A stretch of 64,000 bases of DNA, taken from NCBI RefSeq assembly GCF_900176505.1, contig NZ_FWYB01000008.1, positions 62,001 through 126,000 of the forward strand, written 5' to 3'. Below the pieces are notes generated by a model. It saw only the letters and a program-made list of their open reading frames with translations, did no database searches and had not been told where the DNA came from. This document shows, in pieces, positions 16,440-24,642 of the stretch. Every line of letters starts with the position of its first letter. Position 1 is the stretch's first letter. Origin of the DNA: Pedobacter nyackensis. Lineage in GTDB: Bacteria; Bacteroidota; Bacteroidia; Sphingobacteriales; Sphingobacteriaceae. The position numbers and the translations under genes are program-made.

Positions 16440-16784
16440 CTATTTTACTGCATCAATTACAGCTTTAAAAGCTTCTGGATGGTTCATAGCTAAATCTGCT
16501 AAAACTTTACGGTTTAAACCGATGTTTTTGCTAGCTAATTTACCAATTAACTGAGAGTAAGATATACCGTGCTGACGTGCTCCAGCGTTGATACGCTGAA
16601 TCCACAATCCGCGGAATTCTCTTTTCTTAACTTTACGGTCACGGTATGCATATTGCAAACCTTTTTCTACCGTATTTTTAGCAATGGTGAAAACCTTGCT
16701 TCTTGATCCCCAATAACCTTTGGCTAAATTTAAGACCTTTTTCCTTCTTCTTCTCGAAGCTACTGCGTTTACCGAACGTGGCAT
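16440..16784 (-). CDS. rplT: 50S ribosomal protein L20
   Basis: A 114-residue, strongly basic ribosomal protein that binds 23S rRNA early in large-subunit assembly. The start PRSVNAVASRRRRKKVLNLAKGYWG and the end SKNIGLNRKVLADLAM are typical of the L20 family, and the length is normal. It is last in the thrS-infC-rpmI-rplT operon, 73 bases after rpmI. In other bacteria L20 represses its own operon by binding the mRNA; no such site could be recognised here. Confidence 0.97.
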   Translation of the reverse strand: MPRSVNAVASRRRRKKVLNLAKGYWGSRSKVFTIAKNTVEKGLQYAYRDRKVKKREFRGLWIQRINAGARQHGISYSQLIGKLASKNIGLNRKVLADLAMNHPEAFKAVIDAVK

Positions 16785-16857
16785 GTGTTTGTTGTTTTTG
16801 ATAAACGGCGTTGCGTATTACAGCAAACTTACTACCGGTTACCTGGTTAAAAATTAA

Positions 16858-17058
16858 TTATTTACCGATTGCAAGCATACGTTTAACGTTGCCCGTGTCA
16901 GCTGCTGACACCATTGAAGTGTGTCCTAAATTACGCTTACGTTTAGTCGACATCTTAGTTAAGATGTGGCTTTTGTAGGCATTCTTCCTTGCGATTTTAC
17001 CTGTTCCAGTAAGCTTAAAACGCTTTTTAGCACTGGAATTGGTTTTCATTTTTGGCAT
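16858..17058 (-). CDS. rpmI: 50S ribosomal protein L35
   Basis: A 66-residue basic protein with the L35 signature: PKMKTNSSAKKRFKLTGTGK at the N-terminus and an RKRNLGHT segment. It lies 24 bases after infC and 73 bases before rplT, in the order widely conserved in bacteria. Confidence 0.97.
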   Translation of the reverse strand: MPKMKTNSSAKKRFKLTGTGKIARKNAYKSHILTKMSTKRKRNLGHTSMVSAADTGNVKRMLAIGK

Positions 17059-17082
17059 AACCTGTGTTTATATTAATGTAAT

Positions 17083-17652
17083 TTATTTCTTAACAACCTT
17101 AGGTGCAAGCGTCAAAAACATACGCTTACCTTCTAATTTAGGTAGTAACTCTACCTTGCCTATATCCTCAAGGGCCTGAGCAAATTTCAATAACAAGATC
17201 TCACCTTGTTCTTTGTAAACAATCGCTCTACCTTTAAAGTGAACATAAGCCCTAACTTTCTCACCATTCTCCAGGAAACTAACAGCATGCTTTAGTTTAA
17301 ACTGAAAATCATGATCGTTAGTGTTAGGTCCAAAACGGATCTCCTTAATTACAGTTTGTTTTGCGTTTGCTTTAATCTCTTTCTGCTTTTTCTTCTGCTC
17401 GTAAACAAACTTACTGTAATCAATAATCCTACAAACCGGAGGTACTGCATTTGGAGATATCTCTACCAAATCCAATTCCAATTCGTCGGCAAGGGCCAAA
17501 GCTTTTGCCAAAGGATAGATCCCCGGTTCAACATTATCTCCAGCCAATCGCACCTCTTGTGCTCTGATATGCTGATTAATATTATGTTCTGCTTCTTTTT
17601 TCTTAAAAGGAGGACGTGGTCCCCTGTTAAATCCTGGTCTGCCTAATGCCAA
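17083..17652 (-). CDS. infC: Translation initiation factor IF-3, TTG start
   Basis: A 189-residue IF-3 with both domains: N-terminal (INQHIRAQEVRLAGDNVEPGIYPL) and C-terminal (IKEIRFGPNTNDHDFQFKLKHA). The only usable start in this frame is TTG at 17652: an in-frame TAA lies eight codons upstream and there is no ATG before codon 75 or so of the conserved domain. IF-3 of E. coli also uses a non-AUG start (AUU), which lets the factor repress its own synthesis. The thrS stop is 13 bases upstream. Confidence 0.96.
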   Translation of the reverse strand: MALGRPGFNRGPRPPFKKKEAEHNINQHIRAQEVRLAGDNVEPGIYPLAKALALADELELDLVEISPNAVPPVCRIIDYSKFVYEQKKKQKEIKANAKQTVIKEIRFGPNTNDHDFQFKLKHAVSFLENGEKVRAYVHFKGRAIVYKEQGEILLLKFAQALEDIGKVELLPKLEGKRMFLTLAPKVVKK

Positions 17653-17665
17653 ATTTGTATATTGT

Positions 17666-19591
17666 TTAAACTGTTATTTCTTTAATTAATAATTCACTAA
17701 ACTCCTGCAGGGTCATTTCACCTAAATCTCCCTCGCCATGTTTCCTTACTGATGCCTTTCCTTCTGCCATTTCCTTCTCACCAATAATCAACATATAAGG
17801 GATTTTCTTAACCTCTGCATCCCTGATTTTCCTTCCAATCTTCTCATCCCGGAAGTCAATCAGCCCGCGAATATCGGAATTATTTAGTTCATCTGAAACT
17901 TTTTTTGCATATTCTTCATACTTTTCAGAGATAGGAAGGATAATAAATTGCTCCGGAGATAACCATAATGGGAAATTACCCGCACAATGCTCAATCAAAA
18001 CAGCAATGAAACGCTCTAAAGAGCCGAATGGAGCCCTGTGAATCATCACTGGTCTGTGTTTCAGGTTGTCGCTTCCAGTGTACTCCAATTCAAAACGCTC
18101 AGGTAAATTATAATCAACCTGAATGGTTCCAAGTTGCCATTTTCTTCCCAAAGCATCCTTAACCATGAAATCCAATTTCGGACCATAGAAAGCTGCCTCA
18201 CCGTACTCAACTACTGTCGGCAAACCTTTCTCCGCAGCAGCTTCTATAATCGCTGATTCTGCAAGGTGCCAGTTTTCGTCGCTTCCAATGTATTTTGATT
18301 TATTTTCCGGATCTCTTAAGGAAACCTGAGCCGTATAATTATCAAAACCTAAAGATTTGAAAACATACAATACCAGGTCAATTACCTTTTTAAACTCCTC
18401 TTTTACCTGATCTGGTCTGCAGAACAAATGCGCATCATCCTGAGTAAAGCCACGAACACGGGTTAAACCATGCAGTTCACCACTTTGCTCATAACGATAA
18501 ACCGTACCAAACTCTGCAAAACGCAAAGGAAGATCCTTGTAAGAACGAGGTTTAACCTTATAAATCTCGCAGTGATGCGGACAATTCATCGGCTTCAAAA
18601 AGAACTCCTCTCCTTCCTGTGGTGTTTTTATCGGCTGAAAAGCATCCTTACCATATTTCTCATAATGGCCGGAAGTAATGTATAAGTTCTTATGACCGAT
18701 ATGCGGTGTTACCACCTGCTCATAACCAGCCTTACTCTGTGCTTTTGTTAAAAACTGAACCAGACGTTCGCGCAAAGCAGCACCTTTAGGCAACCACAAT
18801 GGCAAGCCCATACCTACTTTTTCAGAAAAAGCAAACAGTTCAAGTTCTTTACCCAATTTACGGTGATCTCTTTTCTTAGCCTCTTCAATCATATGAAGGT
18901 ACTCAGTCAGTTCACTTGCCTTAGGGAACGTTACGCCGTAAATACGGGTTAATTGTTTTCTTGTTTCGTCGCCACGCCAGTAAGCACCTGCAACGTTCAT
19001 TAGTTTTACAGCTTTTACAAATCCTGTATTAGGAATATGTGGACCGCGACAAAGATCTGTAAACTCCCCTTGTGTATAAAAAGTGATCTTACCATCTTCT
19101 AAACCTTCTAAAAGGTCTAGCTTATACTCATCACCCTTTTCTTCAAAATAAGCAATAGCATCGGCCTTAGAAACTGATTTACGAGCAAAAACTTCTTTCT
19201 GTTTTGCCAGTTCAATAATCTTGGTTTCGATAGCTTTAAAATCATCTGAAGAGAACTCTCTGTCGCCAAAATCAACGTCATAGTAAAAGCCGGTTTCAAT
19301 AGCCGGACCAATACCGAATTTCGTTCCAGGATATAAAATCTCTAAAGCCTCTGCCATGATATGCGCAGATGAATGCCAGAATGTAGCTTTACCAGCCTGA
19401 TCGTTCCAGGTTAATAGTTTAACAGAAGCATCAGCCTCAATAGGCCTCGATGAATCCCAAACTTCGCCGTTTACTTCGGCAGCTAAAACATTACGGGCAA
19501 GACCCTCTGAAATTGATAATGCAATTTGATGGGCAGTTGTGCCCTTTTCATACTGACGACTAGAACCGTCAGGAAGTGTAATATTAATCAT
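17666..19591 (-). CDS. thrS: Threonyl-tRNA synthetase
   Basis: A 641-residue class II synthetase that charges tRNA-Thr. Domains in order: TGS (about 1-60), the editing domain with HxxxH (H73, H77), then the catalytic core with PMNCPHHCEIYK and RGFTQDDAH, and the anticodon-binding domain (FIILPISEKYEEYAKKV). Length is normal. It heads the thrS-infC-rpmI-rplT operon. A possible -7 element TATCTTCG (19668-19661) lies about 70 bases upstream of the ATG. No T-box is seen. Confidence 0.97.
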   Translation of the reverse strand: MINITLPDGSSRQYEKGTTAHQIALSISEGLARNVLAAEVNGEVWDSSRPIEADASVKLLTWNDQAGKATFWHSSAHIMAEALEILYPGTKFGIGPAIETGFYYDVDFGDREFSSDDFKAIETKIIELAKQKEVFARKSVSKADAIAYFEEKGDEYKLDLLEGLEDGKITFYTQGEFTDLCRGPHIPNTGFVKAVKLMNVAGAYWRGDETRKQLTRIYGVTFPKASELTEYLHMIEEAKKRDHRKLGKELELFAFSEKVGMGLPLWLPKGAALRERLVQFLTKAQSKAGYEQVVTPHIGHKNLYITSGHYEKYGKDAFQPIKTPQEGEEFFLKPMNCPHHCEIYKVKPRSYKDLPLRFAEFGTVYRYEQSGELHGLTRVRGFTQDDAHLFCRPDQVKEEFKKVIDLVLYVFKSLGFDNYTAQVSLRDPENKSKYIGSDENWHLAESAIIEAAAEKGLPTVVEYGEAAFYGPKLDFMVKDALGRKWQLGTIQVDYNLPERFELEYTGSDNLKHRPVMIHRAPFGSLERFIAVLIEHCAGNFPLWLSPEQFIILPISEKYEEYAKKVSDELNNSDIRGLIDFRDEKIGRKIRDAEVKKIPYMLIIGEKEMAEGKASVRKHGEGDLGEMTLQEFSELLIKEITV

Positions 19592-19660
19592 CTACAACTA
19601 TGATTTAAAAATTAATGAAATTGTTAAAAGTAATCACGTACTAAGTGATTTTTAATACTG

Positions 19661-19668
19661 CGAAGATA
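19661..19668 (-). promoter_or_regulatory. -7 promoter element of thrS operon
   Basis: TATCTTCG on the minus strand fits the TAnnTTYG pattern. The resulting leader of about 65 bases contains a small inverted repeat AATCAC/GTGATT at 19632-19650. No -33 match was found. The rest of the 258-base gap to 19849 holds no ORF or RNA I can recognise. Confidence 0.4.
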
Positions 19669-19849
19669 AGAAAATACTTGTCTAATATCAGGGTAAAGGC
19701 ATTAAAATCGTAATGGCCTAAAAAGTGAGTTCGGAAAGAACTGCTTGAACTTGCTGTTTTTTAGGACACTATCCAACTTTTTATAGCATTTGTTGTTTTC
19801 CTATCTAACTAAGTTTACCCGGATTATATAGTCCAGGAGATTTTTGAGC

Positions 19850-20587
19850 TTAATATTCCGTGCTTTCAAGCCAACCACTCGCTAAAACATCAGCCAAATG
19901 CATGGTTTTTAAAGAAATATTATTTTTGTCGATATATCCCTGTAGATGCATCAGGCAGGATAAATCCGTAGAAATAACATATTCAGCACCTTGCTCCAAT
20001 GCATTGTTTACTTTCTGTTCGGCCATGGCAGAAGAAATAGCATCGAACTTAACTGCGAAGGTTCCACCAAAGCCACAGCACATATCCGTATCTTTCATTT
20101 CAACCATCTCCAGTCCGTGGACTTTAGACAACAATTGCCTTGGTTCCTCTTTGATCTTACACTCTCTCAACCCACTGCAGGAATCATGGTAAACAGCTTT
20201 CCCCTCCAATTCAGCGCCAAAGTAATCTCTTTTCAATACATTCACCAGAAAGTCGGAAAGCTCAAATATATTACCTTGTACGTTCCTGCATTTATTATGA
20301 ACGGTCGTATTGGTAAACAAATCATTGAAACCATTTTTCACCATCCCTACACAAGAAGCCGATGGTGCAACGATATAATCTGTTTCCGAAAAGTCATTTA
20401 AAAACTTAATCCCTGTCTCTTTAGCCTGCTCCCAGTAACCTGCATTATAAGCAGGTTGTCCACAACAAGTTTGAGCAGAATTATAATACACCTCACAACC
20501 GCACTTTTCCAATAACTTAATGGTATTAAACGCGGTTTCAGGATACAGCTGATCAATAAAACAAGGTATAAATAATTCTATCTTCAT
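19850..20587 (-). CDS. LutA/YkgE-type (Fe-S)-binding oxidoreductase subunit
   Basis: A 245-residue protein with two cysteine-rich CCG-domain motifs, CCGQPAYNAGYW near residue 42 and MCCGFGGTFAVK near 168, plus SASCVGM and DSCSGLRE. This is the architecture of LutA/GlpC C-terminal and heterodisulfide-reductase-type subunits, which hold an Fe-S cluster. LutA works with LutB and LutC in lactate oxidation, but neither partner is encoded here, so the substrate is open. The gene follows the UMF1-type transporter by 9 bases. Confidence 0.88.
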   Translation of the reverse strand: MKIELFIPCFIDQLYPETAFNTIKLLEKCGCEVYYNSAQTCCGQPAYNAGYWEQAKETGIKFLNDFSETDYIVAPSASCVGMVKNGFNDLFTNTTVHNKCRNVQGNIFELSDFLVNVLKRDYFGAELEGKAVYHDSCSGLRECKIKEEPRQLLSKVHGLEMVEMKDTDMCCGFGGTFAVKFDAISSAMAEQKVNNALEQGAEYVISTDLSCLMHLQGYIDKNNISLKTMHLADVLASGWLESTEY

Positions 20588-20596
20588 GTAGGTAAA

Positions 20597-21913
20597 TTAA
20601 GAATGGCTATCGGCCTTCGCCAATTTCGGTTCTATTTTTTTAAGCAACAGCAAAAATACCAATCCTATTACAAAAAATGACGCCAAAGCAATAATAGAAT
20701 TCCGCATACTGCCGGTCGCCTCTTCTATAAAGGCAAAACTGAACAGACCAATTACAATCGCCATCTTCTCTGTAACATCGTAAAAACTAAAGAATGAAGC
20801 TGTATCAGGCGTATCGGCAGGCAAATATTTAGAATAAGTAGAACGCGATAAGGATTGGATCCCTCCCATGATCAGACCAACGATTGCAGCCAAACCATAA
20901 AACTGATATTCATTACTTATAAAATACGCACAAAAACAAGCAGCGATCCAAATGATAACCACAAAGATCAACACCTTAATATTACCTATTTTTTTTGCAA
21001 AGTTCGACATTAGTACTGCACCTGCGATAGCTACCAGCTGTATGATTAGAATCACAGCAATCAGTTTTGCAGTCCCCAATTGTAACGTTTTCTCACCAAA
21101 ACCAGCCGCGGCCAGCATAATCGTCTGCACGCCCATAGAATAAAAGAAGAAAGCCAGCAAAAACTTCTTCAAAAACTTCATATGCTTTAACTGTTTCCAA
21201 ACTTTGATAAGCTCCTGAAAACCATTGTGAATTACATTTTTGTTAATCGCCTTATAATTGGGGCTTCCCGCAGGTAATCTTTTAAAAGATATCTGGGCAA
21301 AACCAATCCACCACAAACCAACCAGCAAAAAGGATAACCTTGGTGGAAAAGAAAGATCTGTAATCCCAAACAGCTCTGGCTTCAATACAAAAACAAAGCA
21401 AACCAGCTGTAGCAATACACTTCCAATATATCCAAAAGCATATCCTTTGGCACTTACCCGGTCCTGCTGATCTGGCGTCGCAATTTCAGGAAGATAGGAA
21501 TTGTTAAACATCACCCCTCCTACATAGCCCATTGCTGCAATAGCAAAACAAATGATTCCAATTTCAAGGGTTTCGAGTTTGAAGAAATAAAGTCCTATAC
21601 ACGCCAAACCGCCCATATAAGTAAACAGTTTCATAAACAGCTTTTTATTACCTCTGTAATCCGCCATCGAGGAGAGGATAGGTAATAAAATAACCATAAT
21701 CAAATAGGCTATCGAAAGCGCATAATTAGACAAAGCGGTGTTAGTAAAAGTCCTGCCAAAAAATGTAACCTGGTCGCCATGCTCCTTGGTTGTAGTAATT
21801 ATCGTGTAATAAGCAGGAAATATCGTTGAGGTGATAACTAAGTTATAAGCAGAATTGGCCCAATCAAAAAATGCCCACGATCGAATAACTTTCTTGTTGT
21901 TTTTAAGTTCCAT
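20597..21913 (-). CDS. UMF1-type MFS transporter
   Basis: A 438-residue inner-membrane protein with about 12 hydrophobic segments. The N-terminal SWAFFDWANSAYNLVI and the SLSRSTYSKYLPADTPDTASFFSFYDVTEK segment are characteristic of the UMF1 (Atg22-related) family. Substrate is unknown. It lies between the GIN-domain lipoprotein (45 bases upstream) and the LutA-like gene (9 bases downstream) on the minus strand. Confidence 0.9.
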   Translation of the reverse strand: MELKNNKKVIRSWAFFDWANSAYNLVITSTIFPAYYTIITTTKEHGDQVTFFGRTFTNTALSNYALSIAYLIMVILLPILSSMADYRGNKKLFMKLFTYMGGLACIGLYFFKLETLEIGIICFAIAAMGYVGGVMFNNSYLPEIATPDQQDRVSAKGYAFGYIGSVLLQLVCFVFVLKPELFGITDLSFPPRLSFLLVGLWWIGFAQISFKRLPAGSPNYKAINKNVIHNGFQELIKVWKQLKHMKFLKKFLLAFFFYSMGVQTIMLAAAGFGEKTLQLGTAKLIAVILIIQLVAIAGAVLMSNFAKKIGNIKVLIFVVIIWIAACFCAYFISNEYQFYGLAAIVGLIMGGIQSLSRSTYSKYLPADTPDTASFFSFYDVTEKMAIVIGLFSFAFIEEATGSMRNSIIALASFFVIGLVFLLLLKKIEPKLAKADSHS

Positions 21914-21958
21914 GAATCAAATAAGGATGCTAAAGTAGCTAAAAAAGCACTAATCAGG

Positions 21959-22669
21959 CTAATTTACTTTTTCCAATTTAGCAGCTCCGGATTTCCGCTC
22001 ATCTACCTTTTTAGGATTACCTTTATAATAGATTTCACTGGTTCCTGAAGTTTTAACTTTCAAATCATTAAGCACATTAATATTCGCTTTCCCTGTGCCA
22101 TCAATATCGATGTTGTAAATACCAGCAACAAAATCAAAAGCATTTAACTGCCCTGTTCCATTAATTTTTAAATTATGTGTACCCGTCTGACCAGTCAATG
22201 TAATTTTAGTTACGCCATCAGCTTTTGTAGTTACTTTAGATGCATTCACATTCAGATTTACCTTTGAAGCGCCCGAAAATGTAAAATCTACATCGCCTGC
22301 ATAAATCGGACCTTCCCCTGCAACCTCAACAGCACCTGACAGATTCAACTCCTTTAACTCTCCTATTCCTGCGTGCACCACAATTGAATCCTGTCCACAG
22401 TAGTTAGCATCATCCAGTTTAATCTTTAATTCAGAGCCAGAAACCTTAGCTTTTACATAAGTAATAATATTTGAATCTGCTTCAACCCGGATACTATAGC
22501 TGCTATCCTGGGTAATCACCAGTTTAATTGCGCCTTCTACTTTTATCTCGTCAAAATTCTTTACAGTGACTGTTCGGCTAATATGATTACCAGAATCTTC
22601 AATACAATTGCTATCACATCCTGCGAGTAAAACAGGGATAAAAAAGCCAATAAGGGATATGTTCTTCAT
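21959..22669 (-). CDS. GIN-domain (DUF2807) lipoprotein
   Basis: A 236-residue protein with a lipoprotein signal peptide (MKNISLIGFFIPVLLAGC, Cys18). It is followed by a head segment (VTVKNFDEIKVEGAIKLVITQ) and a repetitive beta-helix-like body rich in Gly, Thr and Ser, as in GIN/DUF2807 proteins of Bacteroidota. Function is unknown. The ATG at 22669 is chosen because the signal peptide starts there; the longer frame is the shadow of the recQ end. It starts 4 bases after the recQ stop. Confidence 0.85.
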   Translation of the reverse strand: MKNISLIGFFIPVLLAGCDSNCIEDSGNHISRTVTVKNFDEIKVEGAIKLVITQDSSYSIRVEADSNIITYVKAKVSGSELKIKLDDANYCGQDSIVVHAGIGELKELNLSGAVEVAGEGPIYAGDVDFTFSGASKVNLNVNASKVTTKADGVTKITLTGQTGTHNLKINGTGQLNAFDFVAGIYNIDIDGTGKANINVLNDLKVKTSGTSEIYYKGNPKKVDERKSGAAKLEKVN

Positions 22670-22673
22670 AAGT

Positions 22674-24566
22674 TTAAAGATAATAATTTTTACCATCTGT
22701 TTTAATTTTTCCCGCGTCAAGCAATACACGGATCTGCTCCAGGCGCTCATTTTCAGTACCCACATGAATCCCAGCAACCAAATCATCCAGGGAACGCATC
22801 TCAACTTGTAAAAGGGTCACAATTTCAAAGTCAATTCTATCGGGCAACTCATCCGCATCATCTGCCTTCTTCTCTGCCAGACACACATCGCATACCCCAC
22901 ACTTTTCTCCTTCCGGCTCATCAAAATACGCCAGCAACTGTATACTCCTGCACTCTTTTTTACCCATATAAGCCAACACGGCCTTGACCTGATCAGTCTG
23001 GATTTGCTTACGCTGTTCGATATACCGGGCATCGATATCCATATGATTAAAATCCAACCTTGGTCGCAAATATTGCAATTGCGGCTGGTCTGTTTGCGGC
23101 AGATAGGAAAGCAATCCCTGATCCTGCAAATTGTTCAGGTGCCGCACAACATCCTTAAAGGAAATCCTGGTTTTCCCGGCAATATCAGCTTCACTGATCT
23201 TCACATACTGTTCAAAAGCACCTCCATAAGACCTTAAGATAGATTTTATAAGCGGATCATAACCAGCATTCTCTATTTGAAATCTATACAGATCTTCGTT
23301 ACCTACCACAAACAACAATCTGGAAGGTAAAAATATATTCTCCGATAAAGTGAGGTAACCGTCATGCTCCAAAAACTTCAGTGCAGCCATGGTTTTTATG
23401 ACCCCGACATTAAATCTTTTGCAAAAATCTGCCAGATCAAAACTGAAGGTCAATCCTTCACCGGCACCATAAGCCAATTGAAAATAATTGCCCAAATAAT
23501 GATAAACCTTTTTGATCTCTTCAACCGTTGGGAAACTATCCGCATACTTAGCTTTGAGAGATAGTTCATCAGACTTATTCGCCAGCAAAACAGCATAAGC
23601 CTTCTGCTCATCCCTTCCGGCTCTTCCAGCTTCCTGATAGTAAGCCTCTAAGCTATCCGGCAGATCTAAATGCACAACAAAACGAACATCCGGTTTATCA
23701 ATCCCCATTCCAAAAGCATTGGTGGCTACCATTACCCTTATCCGGTTGCGTTTCCAGTCCTCCTGCTTTTTAAAACGCTCATCTTTCTCCACGCCGGCAT
23801 GATAAAAATCCGCGGCAATTCCGTTCCTGCTTAAAAAATGAGCAACCTCTGCGGTCTCCCTTCTGTTACGCACGTAGACCAGTCCACTCCCCTTCACATT
23901 GTTAACGATACTGATTAGCTTTCTATACTTATCTTCATCATTTAACACAACGTAACTCAGATTTTTACGGGCAAAGCTCTGTACAAAAACATTAGGTTGT
24001 TTAAAGTGTAGTTTCTCTACAATATCGTTTCTAACAAAACGGGTTGCTGTAGCAGTAAGGGCCAGCACCGGCACTTCAGGATGAATTTCTCTGATCTCAT
24101 TAACCTTCAGATAAGGGGGTCTGAAATCATATCCCCATTGTGAAACGCAATGCGCTTCATCAACAGCAATTAAATTCACATTCATATAGGAGATGCGAAT
24201 ACGCACCAATTCCGATAATAATCGCTCAGGAGATAAATACAAAAATTTGATGTTTCCGTAAATACAATTATCCAACAGGATATCTATTTCCCGTTTACCC
24301 ATCCCGGCATAAATCGCAACAGCATCAATACCTTTTGCTTTCAACCCCTCTACCTGGTCCTTCATCAGGGCCACCAAAGGTGAGATCACAATACAGATCC
24401 CCTCTTTTACCATTGCCGGTACCTGGAAACAAATAGATTTCCCTCCACCTGTAGGCAATAGCGCCAAAGTATCATTCCCCTGTAAAACAGACCTGATGAT
24501 GTCATCCTGTAACGGTCTGAAACTATCAAATCCCCAATATCGCTTTAATATCTCTGCTTCGTTCAT
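22674..24566 (-). CDS. recQ: ATP-dependent DNA helicase RecQ, short form
   Basis: A 3'-5' helicase of about 630 residues. Motifs present: LLPTGGGKSICFQ (Walker A), VDEAHCVSQWGYDFRP (DEAH), LTATAT, ATNAFGMGIDKPDVRFV and QEAGRAGRDEQ, then a zinc-binding cysteine cluster ending EKCGVCDVC. It ends about 60 residues after that cluster with no recognisable HRDC domain. The start MNEAEILKRYWGFDSFRP fits family N-termini; an ATG 15 bases upstream is possible. Downstream lipoprotein begins 4 bases later. Confidence 0.95.
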   Translation of the reverse strand: MNEAEILKRYWGFDSFRPLQDDIIRSVLQGNDTLALLPTGGGKSICFQVPAMVKEGICIVISPLVALMKDQVEGLKAKGIDAVAIYAGMGKREIDILLDNCIYGNIKFLYLSPERLLSELVRIRISYMNVNLIAVDEAHCVSQWGYDFRPPYLKVNEIREIHPEVPVLALTATATRFVRNDIVEKLHFKQPNVFVQSFARKNLSYVVLNDEDKYRKLISIVNNVKGSGLVYVRNRRETAEVAHFLSRNGIAADFYHAGVEKDERFKKQEDWKRNRIRVMVATNAFGMGIDKPDVRFVVHLDLPDSLEAYYQEAGRAGRDEQKAYAVLLANKSDELSLKAKYADSFPTVEEIKKVYHYLGNYFQLAYGAGEGLTFSFDLADFCKRFNVGVIKTMAALKFLEHDGYLTLSENIFLPSRLLFVVGNEDLYRFQIENAGYDPLIKSILRSYGGAFEQYVKISEADIAGKTRISFKDVVRHLNNLQDQGLLSYLPQTDQPQLQYLRPRLDFNHMDIDARYIEQRKQIQTDQVKAVLAYMGKKECRSIQLLAYFDEPEGEKCGVCDVCLAEKKADDADELPDRIDFEIVTLLQVEMRSLDDLVAGIHVGTENERLEQIRVLLDAGKIKTDGKNYYL

Positions 24567-24642
24567 AAAAAGGTTGCCCATCAAAACTATAAAAATGAAC
24601 TGATATTACTAAATTAGCCCTCTAAATTACACTTCGGATCAT

